A stretch of 64,000 nucleotides of DNA from positions 1 to 64,000 of the forward strand of contig CAWFMY010000010.1 of the NCBI GenBank assembly GCA_963816925.1, given 5' to 3'. Shown piece after piece: positions 47,789-56,960 of this stretch (position 1 is its first letter; every line of letters begins with the position of its first letter). Position numbers and translations under genes: made by a program. The notes beneath the pieces are model-generated. The model was not told where the DNA came from. It worked only from the letters and a program-made list of their open reading frames with translations, and searched no databases. This DNA comes from CAIWHR01 sp963816925. Its GTDB lineage: Bacteria > Pseudomonadota > Gammaproteobacteria > Burkholderiales > Casimicrobiaceae.

Positions 47789-48464
47789 TCAGCCGGTGCC
47801 GGCGATCATCAGGAAGATCGGAAAGACGCGCGGTTCGCCGGCGACAGGCTTGCTCATTTCGTAGGCCGTGACGAAGCGCACGTTCGGGAATCCGGCCGCG
47901 CCCGCCATCTTTGCCAGCGGATCGCGCTCGAATCCGAGGTGACCGTCGAAGCCGGCGCCGTGGAAACGATCCGTCCTCGGCGTCGAGGTCGGCAATGCAC
48001 AGGAATCCCGGCTGCTTCAGCGCCGCGCGAAAGCGGCGCAGGATGCCTTGCGTGTCCGGGATGTGATGCAGCGTCATCGCCGAGAAAATGACGTCGAAAT
48101 GACGATCCGGCGGCGGATCGGACATGAGGTCGAGCTTGACGGCGCGCACATGCGGATCCCCCGCAGCGGCGACTTTCTTCGACGCGACTTCCAGCATGCC
48201 GTCGGAAACGTCGGCCAGCGTCAGGTCGGCGAACCGGTGACGCAGCATGAAGCCCAGGAGGCCGGTGCCGGCGCCGTACTCCAGCGCCTCCATCGACGCG
48301 GCGAGCGGCACCTCGCGCTCGATGGCGTCGGCGATCGCACGCGCCCGCGCAACCTTGGTCGGATCGTCGTCCCACGTCGCCGCGCGCGCATCGAAGTCAT
48401 GCACGTCATGCGCCGATCCGGTCGTTTGTGGCTCGTCATGCGGCGTCGTTTGTGGCTTCGTCAT
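47789..48464 (-). CDS. Class I SAM-dependent methyltransferase, frameshifted
   Basis: About 224 residues after removing one base near 47960. DFDARAATWDDDPTKVARARAIADAI leads into the SAM motif ALEYGAGTGLLGFML, then LTLADVSDGMLEVASKK and FDVIFSAMTLHHIPDTQGIL. The C-terminus in the other frame reads HGAGFDGHLGFERDPLAKMAGAAGFPNVRF. Methyl acceptor unknown. The start region carries a near-perfect tandem duplication. The ATG overlaps the stop of the PrpD-like gene, making this the last gene of the minus-strand catabolic series. Confidence 0.8.
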
Positions 48465-48469
48465 GCGGC
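48421..48469 (-). repeat. Tandem duplication over the methyltransferase start codon
   Basis: Two adjacent copies of about 24 bp (48421-48444 and 48445-48469) differ by a single inserted T. On the minus strand each begins ATGACGA and gives PQTT, so two ATGs lie 25 bp apart in different frames. The outer ATG (48464) is in frame with the methyltransferase. Confidence 0.75.
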
Positions 48470-49859
48470 CGCCTCTCGCGCCTGGGTTGCCGTGCGCAAC
48501 AGAATGCCGACCTTCGGCGCATCGGCGAGCGCGAAAACGCGCTGCGCGATGCCACGCATTTCGGCGGGCGTGGCCGCGCCGCTCCATTCGGCGAGGCGCG
48601 CGGCCTTGTCCTCGACTTCGGCGCGCGAAAGCGTGTTTCCGGGGTCACCCCGGGGCTCCTCGACGCGCGCCGTCAGCGTGCGGCCGTCCGTCGTCGTCAC
48701 CGTGACCTTGCCGATCCAGCGCTGCGGATACGCGGCGTCGACGTCGTCGTCCTTCACCATCCGCACGCGTTCGCGCAAAGCGATCACCCGCGGATCGCGA
48801 AAGTGTTGCTGGAATTCGGCCAGCCCGGCATTGCGGAACGACGCGATCATGGCCGAGCACCGTCCCCATCGAAAACTTGGCCTGATGCACGGTCGTCGGG
48901 TCCGTCACCGGTCCCAGCACGTCGATGGCGGCCTGATGCACGTGCGCGGTGACGCTCGCGATGTCGGTCGCGGCGAGATCATGGTCAACGACGATTTGCA
49001 GGAGCGCGTCGGCGGCCGGATGCGTGTGCCGGCACGCAGCGTGCCATTTGAACGACGTCTCGGTGAGCGCCCAGCGCTCCCCGAGGCCGGTCGGTGAGGC
49101 GCGCCGGATCGGCATCGGTCGACATGCCGGCCGCCATGCCCTGCGCGCCTTCGAGAATGCGCCTGGCGCCGGTGAATCCGTCCTGCGCGAGATACGCGGC
49201 GAGCAAGCCGTCGGCGGCGGCTTTCGCGGTGTGCAGCTGCTTCGAGTCCGCCGCGTCGCGCAGGAATTCCCACAGGCCGGCGGCCTGCGTGCCCGCGGAG
49301 CCGAAAGCGTGCTGCATCACGCCGGGCGACAATCCGAGCAGACGGCCGGTCGCGGCGGCCGCGGCGACGGTGCCGGCCGTGCCGGTCGTATGGAAGACCT
49401 TGTAATGCGAGCGGCCGAGGAATTCGCCGACGCGGATGCCGACTTCGTAGCCGGCGACGGCGGCGGTCAGCACGTCCGCGTCCCGACGCTCCCGAGCGCC
49501 TGCGCGACCGCCAGCGCCGGCGGAAACACGACGGCGCCGGGATGGAACACCGAGCCGTTGTGCACGTCGTCCTGCTCGGCGAAGTGCGATGCCGCGGCAT
49601 TGACCATCGCGGCGAAGAGCGGCGACGTCACGCGCCGCGAGATCAGCACTTCCGACGGACCCGCGGACGGGCCCATCTGCAACGCGAAGCGCTCGATGGC
49701 CTCGACCGGCCGCGCGCCCTTGCCGGCGAGCGCGGACCCGATCCAGTCGAGCAGCAGGTCCTCCGCGCGGCGCAACACCGTCGCCGGAATCTGCTCGAAG
49801 CGCAGCTCGCTGGCAAACCGGGCGAGCGTGGCGGTCGGATTGGCGTCGATGACGGGCAT
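48461..49859 (-). CDS. MmgE/PrpD family protein, three frameshifts
   Basis: About 465 residues when three single-base errors (near 49480, 49100 and 48850; one deletion, two insertions) are repaired. Segments in order: EDLLLDWIGSALAGKGARPVEAIE, NAAASHFAEQDDVHNGSVFHPGAVV, AVAGYEVGIRVGEFLG, FHTTGTAGTVAAAAATGRLLGL, FKWHAACRHTHPAADALL, and QRWIGKVTVTTTDGR at the C-terminus. The family contains 2-methylcitrate dehydratase, cis-aconitate decarboxylase and many uncharacterised catabolic dehydratases. It starts inside the CoA-transferase stop (TGATG). With three breaks it is either a pseudogene or an error-rich stretch. Confidence 0.8.
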
Positions 49860-51037
49860 CACAGGACCTTTTCGGCGCGCAGGCGGGCGATGTCGGCGTC
49901 GCTGTAGCCCAGCTCGCGCAGAATCGCGTCGGTGTGCTGACCCAGCGCGGGAACCGGATCCATGCGCGGCGACGGCGACGGTGGCACGCCCGGCGGCAGG
50001 GGAGCGGGCACCTTGCCCGCGGGCGTGTCGACTTCGACCCAGCGCTTGCGCGCCGCGAGCTGCGGATGCGCCCACACTTCCTTCATGTCGTTCATCCGCG
50101 CGTTGGCGATTTGCGCGGCGTCGAGCCGCTCGATGACCTGTGCGGCGGTGAGCGGCTTGAACGCCGCGATGATGATCGCGCGCAACTCGTCGCGCGCGGC
50201 GGTGCGCCGCGAGTTCGAGGAAAAGCGCTCGTCCGCCGCCAGCGCCGGCTGCCCCAGCACCTGGTCGCAGAACGCCCCCCATTCGCGCTCGTTCTGCAGC
50301 CCGAGCATCACGATCTTGCCGTCGCCGGCGGGGAACGGACCGTAGGGATAGATCGTCGCGTGCGCGGCGCCGGCGCGCGGCGGCGGCTCGGCGCCGTCGA
50401 ACGCGTAGTACAGCGGGTAGCTCATCCACTCGACCATGCTCTCCAGCATCGACACGTCGATCGCGCAGCCCTTGCCGGTCTTGCCGCGCTCGATCAGCGC
50501 CGCCAGGATATTCGTGTAGGCATACATCCCCGCGGCGATGTCGGCGATCGAGCAGCCGGCCTTCGCGGGCGCGTCCGGCGAGCCGGTGATCGACAGGAAT
50601 CCCGATTCGCTCTGGATCAGGAGGTCGTACGCCTTCTTGTCGCGGTACGGCCCATCGGCGCCGTAGCCCGAGATGTCGCAGACGATGAGCCGCGGGTTGG
50701 CGGCGGAGAGCGCTTCGTGGGACAAGCCGAGCCGGGCGGCAGCGCCTGGGGCGAGGTTTTGCACCAGCACGTCCGCGCGGGCCACCAGCGCCTGCAGGAT
50801 TTTCGCCGCCTCCGGGTGCTTGACGTCGAGCGTCAGGCTTTCCTTCGACCGGTTCGTCCAGACGAAATGCGATGCGAGGCCGTGCACGCGCTCGTCGTAG
50901 CCGCGCGCGAAGTCGCCCACACCCGGCCGCTCGACCTTGATCACCCGCGCGCCGAGGTCGGCGAGCTGCCGCGTGCAGAACGGCGCGGCGATCGCGTGCT
51001 CGAGCGTGACGACGGTGATGCCTTGGAGCGGACGCAT
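49859..51037 (-). CDS. CaiB/BaiF (family III) CoA-transferase
   Basis: 392 residues, intact. N-terminus MRPLQGITVVTLEHAIAAPFCTRQLADLGARVIKVERPGVGDFARGYD contains the CoA-binding segment; the catalytic aspartate region is in LLIQSESGFLSITG ... GCSIADIAAGMYAYTNILAAL; C-terminal ALGQHTDAILRELGYSDADI is typical. Family III transferases move CoA between carboxylates. Flanked by acyl-CoA dehydrogenase and PrpD genes with 1-11 bp spacing, it probably activates the substrate imported with the help of the DctP receptor upstream. Confidence 0.92.
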   Translation of the reverse strand: MRPLQGITVVTLEHAIAAPFCTRQLADLGARVIKVERPGVGDFARGYDERVHGLASHFVWTNRSKESLTLDVKHPEAAKILQALVARADVLVQNLAPGAAARLGLSHEALSAANPRLIVCDISGYGADGPYRDKKAYDLLIQSESGFLSITGSPDAPAKAGCSIADIAAGMYAYTNILAALIERGKTGKGCAIDVSMLESMVEWMSYPLYYAFDGAEPPPRAGAAHATIYPYGPFPAGDGKIVMLGLQNEREWGAFCDQVLGQPALAADERFSSNSRRTAARDELRAIIIAAFKPLTAAQVIERLDAAQIANARMNDMKEVWAHPQLAARKRWVEVDTPAGKVPAPLPPGVPPSPSPRMDPVPALGQHTDAILRELGYSDADIARLRAEKVL

Positions 51038-51048
51038 GCAGCATCCTG

Positions 51049-52211
51049 TCAGAACGACCGCGGCAGGCCGAGCACGTGCTCGGCCACGTACGCGAGGATC
51101 AGGTTGGTCGAGATCGGCGCCACCTGGTAGAGGCGCGTCTCGCGGAACTTGCGCTCGATGTCGTATTCGGCGGCGAAGCCGAAGCCGCCGTGGAACTGCA
51201 GGCACGCATTCGCGGCTTCCCACGACGCGTCGGCCGCAAGCAGCTTCGCCATGTTCGCCTCGGCGCCGCAGGGCTGGTGGGCATCGAACAGTGCGCATGC
51301 CTTGTAGCGCATCAGGTTCGCCGCCTCGACGTTGACATACGCGCGGGCGATCGGAAACTGCACGCCCTGGTTCTGCCCGATCGGCCGGCCGAAGACGACG
51401 CGCTCCTTCGCGTAGCCGACGACCTTGTCGATGAACCAGTAGCCGTCGCCGATGCATTCGGCCGCGATCAGCGTGCGCTCGGCGTTGAGCCCGTCGAGGA
51501 TGTACTTGAAGCCCTTGCCTTCCTCGCCGATCAGGTTTTCGGCGGGAATCTCGAGGTTGTCGATGAAGAGCTCGTTGGTCTCGTGGTTGACCATGTTGAC
51601 GATCGGCACGCACGGTCAACCCATGGCCGATCGCCTCGCGCAGGTCGACGAGGAAGATCGACATCCCCTCCGATCGCTTCTTCACCTGGTCGAGGGGCGT
51701 CGTGCGGGCGAGCAGGATCATGAGGTCCGAATGCTGGACGCGCGAGATCCAGACCTTCTGCCCGTTCACGACGTAGCTGTCGCCCTTGCGCACGGCGATC
51801 GTCTTGATGCTCGTCGTGTCGGTCCCCGTCGTGGGCTCGGTGACGCGCCATCGACTGCAGGCGCAATTCGCCGCTCGCGATCTTCGGCAGGTATTCGCGC
51901 TTTTGCGCCTCCGAGCCGTGGCGCAGCAGCGTGCCCATGTTGTACATCTGGCCGTGGCACGCGCCCGAGTTGCCGCCCGCGCGGTTGATCTCCTCCATGA
52001 TGACCGACGCCTCGGTGAGCCCGAGGCCCGAGCCGCCGTAGTCCTGCGGAATCAGCGCGGCGAGCCAGCCGGCCTTCGTCAGCGCGTCGACGAACGCTTC
52101 CGGGTAGCCGCGCGCCTCGTCGATCTTGCGGAAGTATTCGGCGGGATACTCCGCGCAGAGGTCGCGGATCGCGTCGCGAAGATCCTGGTGCGAGTCGGCG
52201 GGATGGGTCAT
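51049..52211 (-). CDS. Acyl-CoA dehydrogenase, two frameshifts
   Basis: About 386 residues after removing two inserted bases (near 51845 and 51615). Segments: LRDLCAEYPAEYFRKIDEARGYPEAFVDAL, GWLAALIPQDYGGSGLGLTEASVIMEEI, then DSYVVNGQKVWISRVQHSDLMILLART, NLIGEEGKGFKYILDGLNAERTLIAAECIGDG, FGRPIGQNQGVQFPIA and FHGGFGFAAEYDIERKFRETRLYQVAPI. The protein is an FAD enzyme introducing an alpha-beta double bond into an acyl-CoA. It is 11 bp upstream of the CoA-transferase gene on the same strand. Confidence 0.88.
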
Positions 52212-52279
52212 GGCGTGCTGCGCTCGGCGATCGACCGGCGCCCGCGGCGCCGGTGGAATTCGCGGCGAATATCGCTGGA

Positions 52280-53287
52280 CTACGGCTTGAATCCCGTTTG
52301 CTTGTAGACCTCCTCGAGCGTTTCCTTGCCGACGCGCGATTCGTTCTCCTTGTGGACCGCGACCATCGCCTTCTTCATCGCGGCCTTCTGCTCCGGCGTG
52401 AGCGTGAGGATCTCGGTCTTGCCGCTCTTGCGCACCGCCTCGAGCGCGTCCTCGTTCTCCTTTTTGGCGATCTCGTTCGCGTACTTCGTCGCGTCGTCCA
52501 TCGCGCCTTCGAGGATGGTGCGGATGTCCGGCGGCAGGCCGTCCCAGAATTTCTTGTTCGTGATCACCGCGTACTCGATCACGCCGTGCTCGGTCAGCGC
52601 GAGGTACTTCTGCACCTCGTGCATCTTCTGCGTGTAGAAATTCGACGGCGGGTTCTCGGTGCCGTCGACCACACCGGTCTGCAGCGCCTGGTAGACCTCG
52701 GAGAACGCCATGACCTGCGGAATCGAGCCCAGCGCCTTCATTTCGTCGCCCAGCACCTTCGACGACTGGATGCGCATCTTGAGGCCCTTGTAGTCGGCGG
52801 GCACGCGGATGGCCCGGTTCGCGCTCATGTCCTTGAAGCCGTTGTCCCAGTACGCGAGACCGGTGACGCCCTTGCTTTCCAGCTTCTTGAACAGCATGGC
52901 GCCGACGCTGCCGCCGGTGACCTTGTGCAGGTCGTCGTAGCTGTCGAAGATGTAGGGCAGGTCGAACACCTCGAACTCGCGCACGCCGAGCGGCCCGAAC
53001 TTCGCCACCGATGGCGCGAGGATCTGGACCGACCCGAGCTGCAGCGCCTCCATCTCCTCGCCGTCCTTGAAGAGCGAGCTGTTCGGGTACACCTCGACCT
53101 TGACGCGGCCCTTGGTGCGCTCCTCGGCGAGCTGCTTGAAGCGCTCGGCCGCCTTGCCCTTGGGCGTGTCGATGGCGACGACGTGACTGAATTTGATGAC
53201 GATCGGCTGCTGCGCCGCAACCGGAAAGGACAACGCCAGCGCCAGGGCAACGCCAGACGCGAAAACGGAACACGTGCCAAGCTTCAT
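52280..53287 (-). CDS. TRAP transporter solute receptor (DctP family)
   Basis: 335 residues. Signal peptide SVFASGVALALALSFPVAAQQ, then DctP hallmarks: IKFSHVVAIDTPKGKAAERFKQLAEERT, FDLPYIFDSYDDLHKV, LKMRIQSSKVLGDEMKALGSIPQVMAFSEVYQALQTGVVDGTENPPSNFYTQKMHEVQKY. The arginine that binds carboxylates is in the KMRIQ strand. GGAGG is six bases before the ATG. No DctQ/DctM genes adjoin it, so it must use permeases encoded elsewhere or be an orphan. It opens the minus-strand catabolic series. Confidence 0.92.
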   Translation of the reverse strand: MKLGTCSVFASGVALALALSFPVAAQQPIVIKFSHVVAIDTPKGKAAERFKQLAEERTKGRVKVEVYPNSSLFKDGEEMEALQLGSVQILAPSVAKFGPLGVREFEVFDLPYIFDSYDDLHKVTGGSVGAMLFKKLESKGVTGLAYWDNGFKDMSANRAIRVPADYKGLKMRIQSSKVLGDEMKALGSIPQVMAFSEVYQALQTGVVDGTENPPSNFYTQKMHEVQKYLALTEHGVIEYAVITNKKFWDGLPPDIRTILEGAMDDATKYANEIAKKENEDALEAVRKSGKTEILTLTPEQKAAMKKAMVAVHKENESRVGKETLEEVYKQTGFKP

Positions 53288-53627
53288 CAGGATCCTCCGG
53301 AACGGGCGATCACAGGCCGCCCTTGGGAGAGGGACTTTTGCACCAAACGCCGGCGAATGCAACGTCCCTGCAGTGGCGCATTAGGGAAGGGAAGTGGCTG
53401 GCGAAGCTGGCGGCGCGGGAAGCGGGCGATTGACCGGCGCCCCTGGCGGGTAGACTTCACCGCTGCCGCGGCCTGAAGCAGCCTCGAACCGCCGGGTCAG
53501 CGATCCCAATTCGAGGCGACCCTGACTGACGATGTGAATTCCCCGGATCGTGCCCGGCCGAATCACGGACGTTGCTTCGAGTCGACGCGCGCTTGCGGCG
53601 CGCCTCTTCTGCGGGCGCTTTGCTGAA
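53288..53627. other. Intergenic region between the DctP gene and the truncated dusA start
   Basis: 340 bp without a recognisable gene. It should contain the promoter of the minus-strand DctP operon and, if the dusA reading of the next feature is right, the native promoter region of dusA on the plus strand. Open frames here do not resemble known proteins. Confidence 0.4.
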
Positions 53628-53777
53628 ATGCGCGACCTTTCGCACCGCCTTTGCGTCGCCCCGATGATGGATTGGATCCATTTACGCTCAACATCAATCG
53701 CTTGCGAAGCGTGAGTGCAAATCGTGTGCACGCACGCACTTAGCTGCACTACGCTGCAGCGCGCCGCATTGCGATAC
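53628..53777 (+). repeat. dusA-type attachment site, copy 1 (probable chromosomal end)
   Basis: From ATG 53628 the plus strand encodes MRDLSHRLCVAPMMDW, the N-terminus of tRNA-dihydrouridine synthase A, with the active-site APMMDW. After that the frame leaves DusA and stops at 53714. The following bases (ACGCTCAACATCAATCGCTT ... GTGTGCACGCAC ... CTTAGCTG) match copies 2 and 3. Its leader and second and third codons differ from the other copies, and it keeps MMDW where they have MMDR, so it is the best candidate for the original chromosomal 5' end. Known biology: the 5' end of dusA is an integration site for a family of tyrosine integrases. Confidence 0.7.
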
Positions 53778-53808
53778 CCGCAGACACTCGGTGCTCGTCG
53801 AACGGAGC

Positions 53809-53837
53809 TTGCCGGCCAAACTTCGTTTGTGTAGAAT
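53809..53837 (+). promoter_or_regulatory. Sigma-70 promoter of vapBC
   Basis: TTGCCG (53809-53814), a 17-bp spacer and TAGAAT (53832-53837) lie 19 bp upstream of the vapB ATG, with AAGGAG at 53845-53850. In TA modules the antitoxin usually represses here; no clear operator palindrome was identified. Confidence 0.55.
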
Positions 53838-53856
53838 AGTGTGTAAGGAGTGACAC

Positions 53857-54057
53857 ATGGCTACCAATCTTGCCCTAGACCCGGATCTGATCGACCGCGC
53901 TGTGAAGGTGAGCGGTGAAAAGACCAAGAGGGCGGCGGTTACGCGCGCGCTGGAGGAGTTCATCACCCGCCGCAACCAGAAGCGTCTGGTCGAATTGATG
54001 GGAAAGCTCGAATGGGATGAGTCGTTCGACTACAAGGCCGAGCGCTCTCGCCGGTGA
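53857..54057 (+). CDS. VapB-type antitoxin
   Basis: 66 residues: MATNLALDPDLIDRAVKVSG, EKTKRAAVTRALEEFITRRN, then an acidic/basic tail (ELMGKLEWDESFDYKAERSRR) that would wrap the toxin. This is the VapB/DUF2191 pattern with an N-terminal ribbon-helix-helix-like DNA-binding part. It has its own promoter and overlaps the toxin gene by 4 bp. It sits just inside the first dusA-type repeat, the position where stabilising TA modules are often found in islands. Confidence 0.9.
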   Translation: MATNLALDPDLIDRAVKVSGEKTKRAAVTRALEEFITRRNQKRLVELMGKLEWDESFDYKAERSRR

Positions 54058-54464
54058 CTCTGTTCGTCGATACCAGCGTCTGGTCGCTCGCCTTCCGCCG
54101 CGACCGAGCCGCTACCGCGCCCGAGGTACGCCTATTACGCCACGCGCTCGAAGGCGGTGAAACGATCGTAATCACAGGTCTCGTCTTGCAGGAATTGCTG
54201 CAGGGATTTTCGGGCCCCAAGGCACGAAAAGACATCATTGACCGCTTTGCGGCGCTGCCGCTCCTGGCTCCGGACCGGCAGGATCACATCGACGCTGCGG
54301 AGCTGCGCAATCGATGCCGCCGTGCCGGCTTGCAGATCGGCACGATAGACGCCGTGATCGCGCAGCTTTGCATTCGCCATGACCTGATCCTGCTGACAAC
54401 CGACAACGATTTCGTCCTCGCCGCGCGACATTGTCCGCTGCGGGTTTGGAGGAACGAGCACTAG
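54054..54464 (+). CDS. VapC-type PIN-domain ribonuclease toxin
   Basis: 136 residues from a GTG overlapping the antitoxin stop. The PIN-domain acidic residues are present: Asp in LFVDTSVWSLAFR, Glu in LVLQELLQGF, Asp in IGTIDAVIAQLC and Asp in LLTTDNDF. VapC toxins cleave tRNA or rRNA; the target cannot be told from sequence. Neutralised by the upstream VapB-type protein. Confidence 0.92.
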   Translation: MTLFVDTSVWSLAFRRDRAATAPEVRLLRHALEGGETIVITGLVLQELLQGFSGPKARKDIIDRFAALPLLAPDRQDHIDAAELRNRCRRAGLQIGTIDAVIAQLCIRHDLILLTTDNDFVLAARHCPLRVWRNEH

Positions 54465-54553
54465 CAATTATCGGCGGAACCGGTCGATCAGCGTCGCTGA
54501 TCCAGATGCCAGGAAACACCCTTTCGGCTCGGCTGCATCTTGCAAAAGCGTAG

Positions 54554-56017
54554 TCAGAGCACGGGCCCGAGCGTCGCGATGAGGTTGTTCCACAGTCGAC
54601 GGCGCGTCGGCCACGCGGCGACCAATTCGGTCGTGACAGGGTGCGACCTCGCGATGTAGCTCTGCTGGCGCTCGCGCATAGCGCCGGTGAGTACGGCATC
54701 GTAGAACAGGATGTTGTTCTCGTAGTTGAGCTCGAAGCTGCGGCGGTCCATGTTCGCCGAGCCGATCAAGGTGATTTCGCCGTCCATGGTGAGCGATTTG
54801 GTATGCAGCAGGCCCCCCTCGTACTCGTGAATCTTGACACCTGCGGCGAGCAGGTCCGCGTAGTAGCTGCGGCTGGCCGCACCCGTGACCCACGAGTCGT
54901 TCCTGGCCGGGAACACGATCGTCGTGTCCACGCCCCGGTATGCGGTCGTGCACAACGCATTCTGCAGTGAATCGTCGGGCACGTAGTAGGGCGTCGTGAT
55001 GACGACCTCGCGGCGCGCTGTGAACGGCAGCGTTTCGAACATCTCCGGCATGGCCGAATAGCGCACCGTCGGGCCGGTGCCGACTACTTGCGCTTGCATG
55101 CCGCCTGGCATCGAGGGTGGCAGCGGCTTGCACAGAACGTCGTCGAGGTTCTCATCCACGCAGGTCATCCAGTCTCGCGCGAACAGGTACTGGTTCTGCC
55201 GGGCGATGGGGCCCTCGAAACGCATGACGGCGTCAACCCACGGGGCGAATTTCGCCTTCACCAGGAACTCGGGATCGGCACAGTTCTGACTGCCGCAGTA
55301 GGTGATGCCGTCATCAATCACCACGATTTTGCGATGGTCGCGAAGGTCGATGCGGCCGTGGAAGGGACGCAACAATAGGTCGCCTATGGGCAGGGCTGTC
55401 GTCACGCGCACCCCGGCCGCGCGCATCGCCTGCCAATGCTCGGAGCGAATGATCGTGCGCGAACCGAGGTCATCGACCATTGCCCTGCATGTCACGCCGC
55501 GGGCAGCCGCACGCTTCAGTGCCTCGACAACCTTGAGACCGTTGTGATCGGGAAGCCAAATGTAGAACAGCAGATGAACGTGACCCTTGCCGCATCGATG
55601 TCGGCCACCATCGAGTCGATCGTGGCGTTGGAGTCGGCCATCAGTCGCGCGGTGTTGCCCCCGATGGGGTGGAATCCGCTTATCGAGTGGCCAAGCTGAA
55701 AGAGGTGCCGGTAGCGCTCGGGTATTGCGGCTCCGGGATCGGCCGCGCCGTCGGAAGGGCGGTTGGGGAACGGCGGCATGCGGCCGATGACCGCATGCAC
55801 GCGCGCAATGCGTCGGCGACCGATGCTCGTCTCGCCAAGAAACAAATAGGCGAGCATGCCCAATAGTGGCAGTACGCCGACCACCACCACCCATGCGATT
55901 CGGGAAGCGGGGTCGCGATGAGGCCGAAGGAGGATGCGCGCGATCACCGCCAGTTCGAGCAGCGTGACGAGCGCAAAAGCGACCAGCGAGTGGCGGCAGA
56001 ATGTCGGCGTCGATCAC
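54554..56017 (-). CDS. Cardiolipin synthase / phospholipase D-like protein, two frameshifts
   Basis: About 487 residues with two compensating single-base shifts (near 55985 and 55580). N-terminal transmembrane segments (LVAFALVTLLELAVIARILL, IAWVVVVGVLPLLGMLAYLFLG) precede ETSIGRRRI, then two PLD domains with HKD motifs: DHRKIVVIDDGITYCGSQN and HTKSLTMDGEITLIGSANMDRRSF. This is the layout of bacterial cardiolipin synthases, which join two phosphatidylglycerols. The start is probably GTG 56017. It lies inside the first module between dusA-type repeats, which makes it a probable accessory copy. Confidence 0.82.
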   Translation of the reverse strand: MIDADILPPLAGRFCARHAARTGGDRAHPPSASSRPRFPNRMGGGGRRTATIGHARLFVSWRDEHRSPTHCARACGHRPHAAVPQPPFRRRGRSRSRNTRALPAPLSAWPLDKRIPPHRGQHRATDGRLQRHDRLDGGRHRCGKGHVHLLFYIWLPDHNGLKVVEALKRAAARGVTCRAMVDDLGSRTIIRSEHWQAMRAAGVRVTTALPIGDLLLRPFHGRIDLRDHRKIVVIDDGITYCGSQNCADPEFLVKAKFAPWVDAVMRFEGPIARQNQYLFARDWMTCVDENLDDVLCKPLPPSMPGGMQAQVVGTGPTVRYSAMPEMFETLPFTARREVVITTPYYVPDDSLQNALCTTAYRGVDTTIVFPARNDSWVTGAASRSYYADLLAAGVKIHEYEGGLLHTKSLTMDGEITLIGSANMDRRSFELNYENNILFYDAVLTGAMRERQQSYIARSHPVTTELVAAWPTRRRLWNNLIATLGPVL

Positions 56018-56369
56018 GGATAGGCCGGACTTGCGATTGGTTGGACGACGATCGATTATCGCCGAAATCACCTTCTTTCGATCGCCACCCGCCAGCCGGG
56101 CATCGCCGCCTGTGACCGACGAGCCGGAGCCCCTCGGATGGCCCTCGGTGTCTCCTGGCAGGGGGCCCATGAGAAAATGATCGATCCTGGGTCGCAGGTT
56201 CGCACGTTTGCGAAAATCTTTGTTTCGACAAATTTCGACGTAGATCGCATTTGGCAAGAGTCGGCTTCGCCGGAACATGCGCCGAGTGCGCGCTCGACAA
56301 CGCTTTCCGGTGAACTCGCTTGCCAGCTCTGCCAGTCCCACGCCGCAATGGAGCTACGAAGATCGCGCT

Positions 56370-56593
56370 CGCATGGCGATCAAATGACCAGTCACTCAAA
56401 TTATCCCATTGGAACGACTGAGCGGCAAATACTTCCAATGAATGAATAACTTGTCGCACCGATTGTGCATTGCGCCCATGATGGATCGGTGCGATTCACG
56501 CGCAACATCAATCAATTGCAATGCGGCGTGTGCGAATCGTGTGCAAGCACGCACGTAGCTGTACTGCGCGCCAGTGCGCTGGAATGCGGTGAC
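56370..56593 (+). repeat. dusA-type attachment site, copy 2
   Basis: From ATG 56442 the plus strand encodes MNNLSHRLCIAPMMDR and then leaves DusA. The leader before the ATG (GCATGGCGATCAAATGACCA) is shared with copy 3 (about 75% over 70 bp), the first 16 codons are nearly identical to copy 3, and the arm after the core (CAACATCAATC, GGCGTGTGCGAATCGTGTGCA, TAGCTGTACT) matches copies 1 and 3. The structure fits an internal att site: element-supplied dusA start joined to the next element's end. Confidence 0.7.
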
Positions 56594-56753
56594 GCGATTG
56601 GGTACGCACGGCATGGCCAGTACGCGAATGCGGAACATGACTTGCAAAGTAGTCGATTGCTCCTCTGCGAACGCTGGCTGCTTCGAGCGAGCAATCTTCG
56701 GATTTCTTGGCTTCCCTCGACGGCGCTCATACCGACCGCAATCGGCCCACGCT

Positions 56754-56960
56754 GTTGAAAAACTCGAAAATGCACTCACCGCGAATTCGTGTGAAGGTGT
56801 TGTGCAATAGAGAATCCGCTCACGTAACCGCATCAGGATCAACCAGAAGGCTCGTGGTCCCGTGGAAGAGCAGATCGCGTGGTCCCCCACGTGCAATAGG
56901 AAAAGACGCTGCTGAGGGCCTGCAATTTTTCGAGTAGCTCCGGAAACGGAGTTTTTCAAC
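56754..56960. mobile_element. 207-bp element with perfect 12-bp inverted ends (MITE-like)
   Basis: GTTGAAAAACTC at 56754-56765 and its exact reverse complement at 56949-56960 bound 207 bp. Ends of this wording occur in some insertion sequence families, so this may be a non-autonomous derivative or an internally deleted IS. No transposase fragment is recognised inside. A target-site duplication was not found (flanks ACGCT and GGAAT). Confidence 0.4.
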
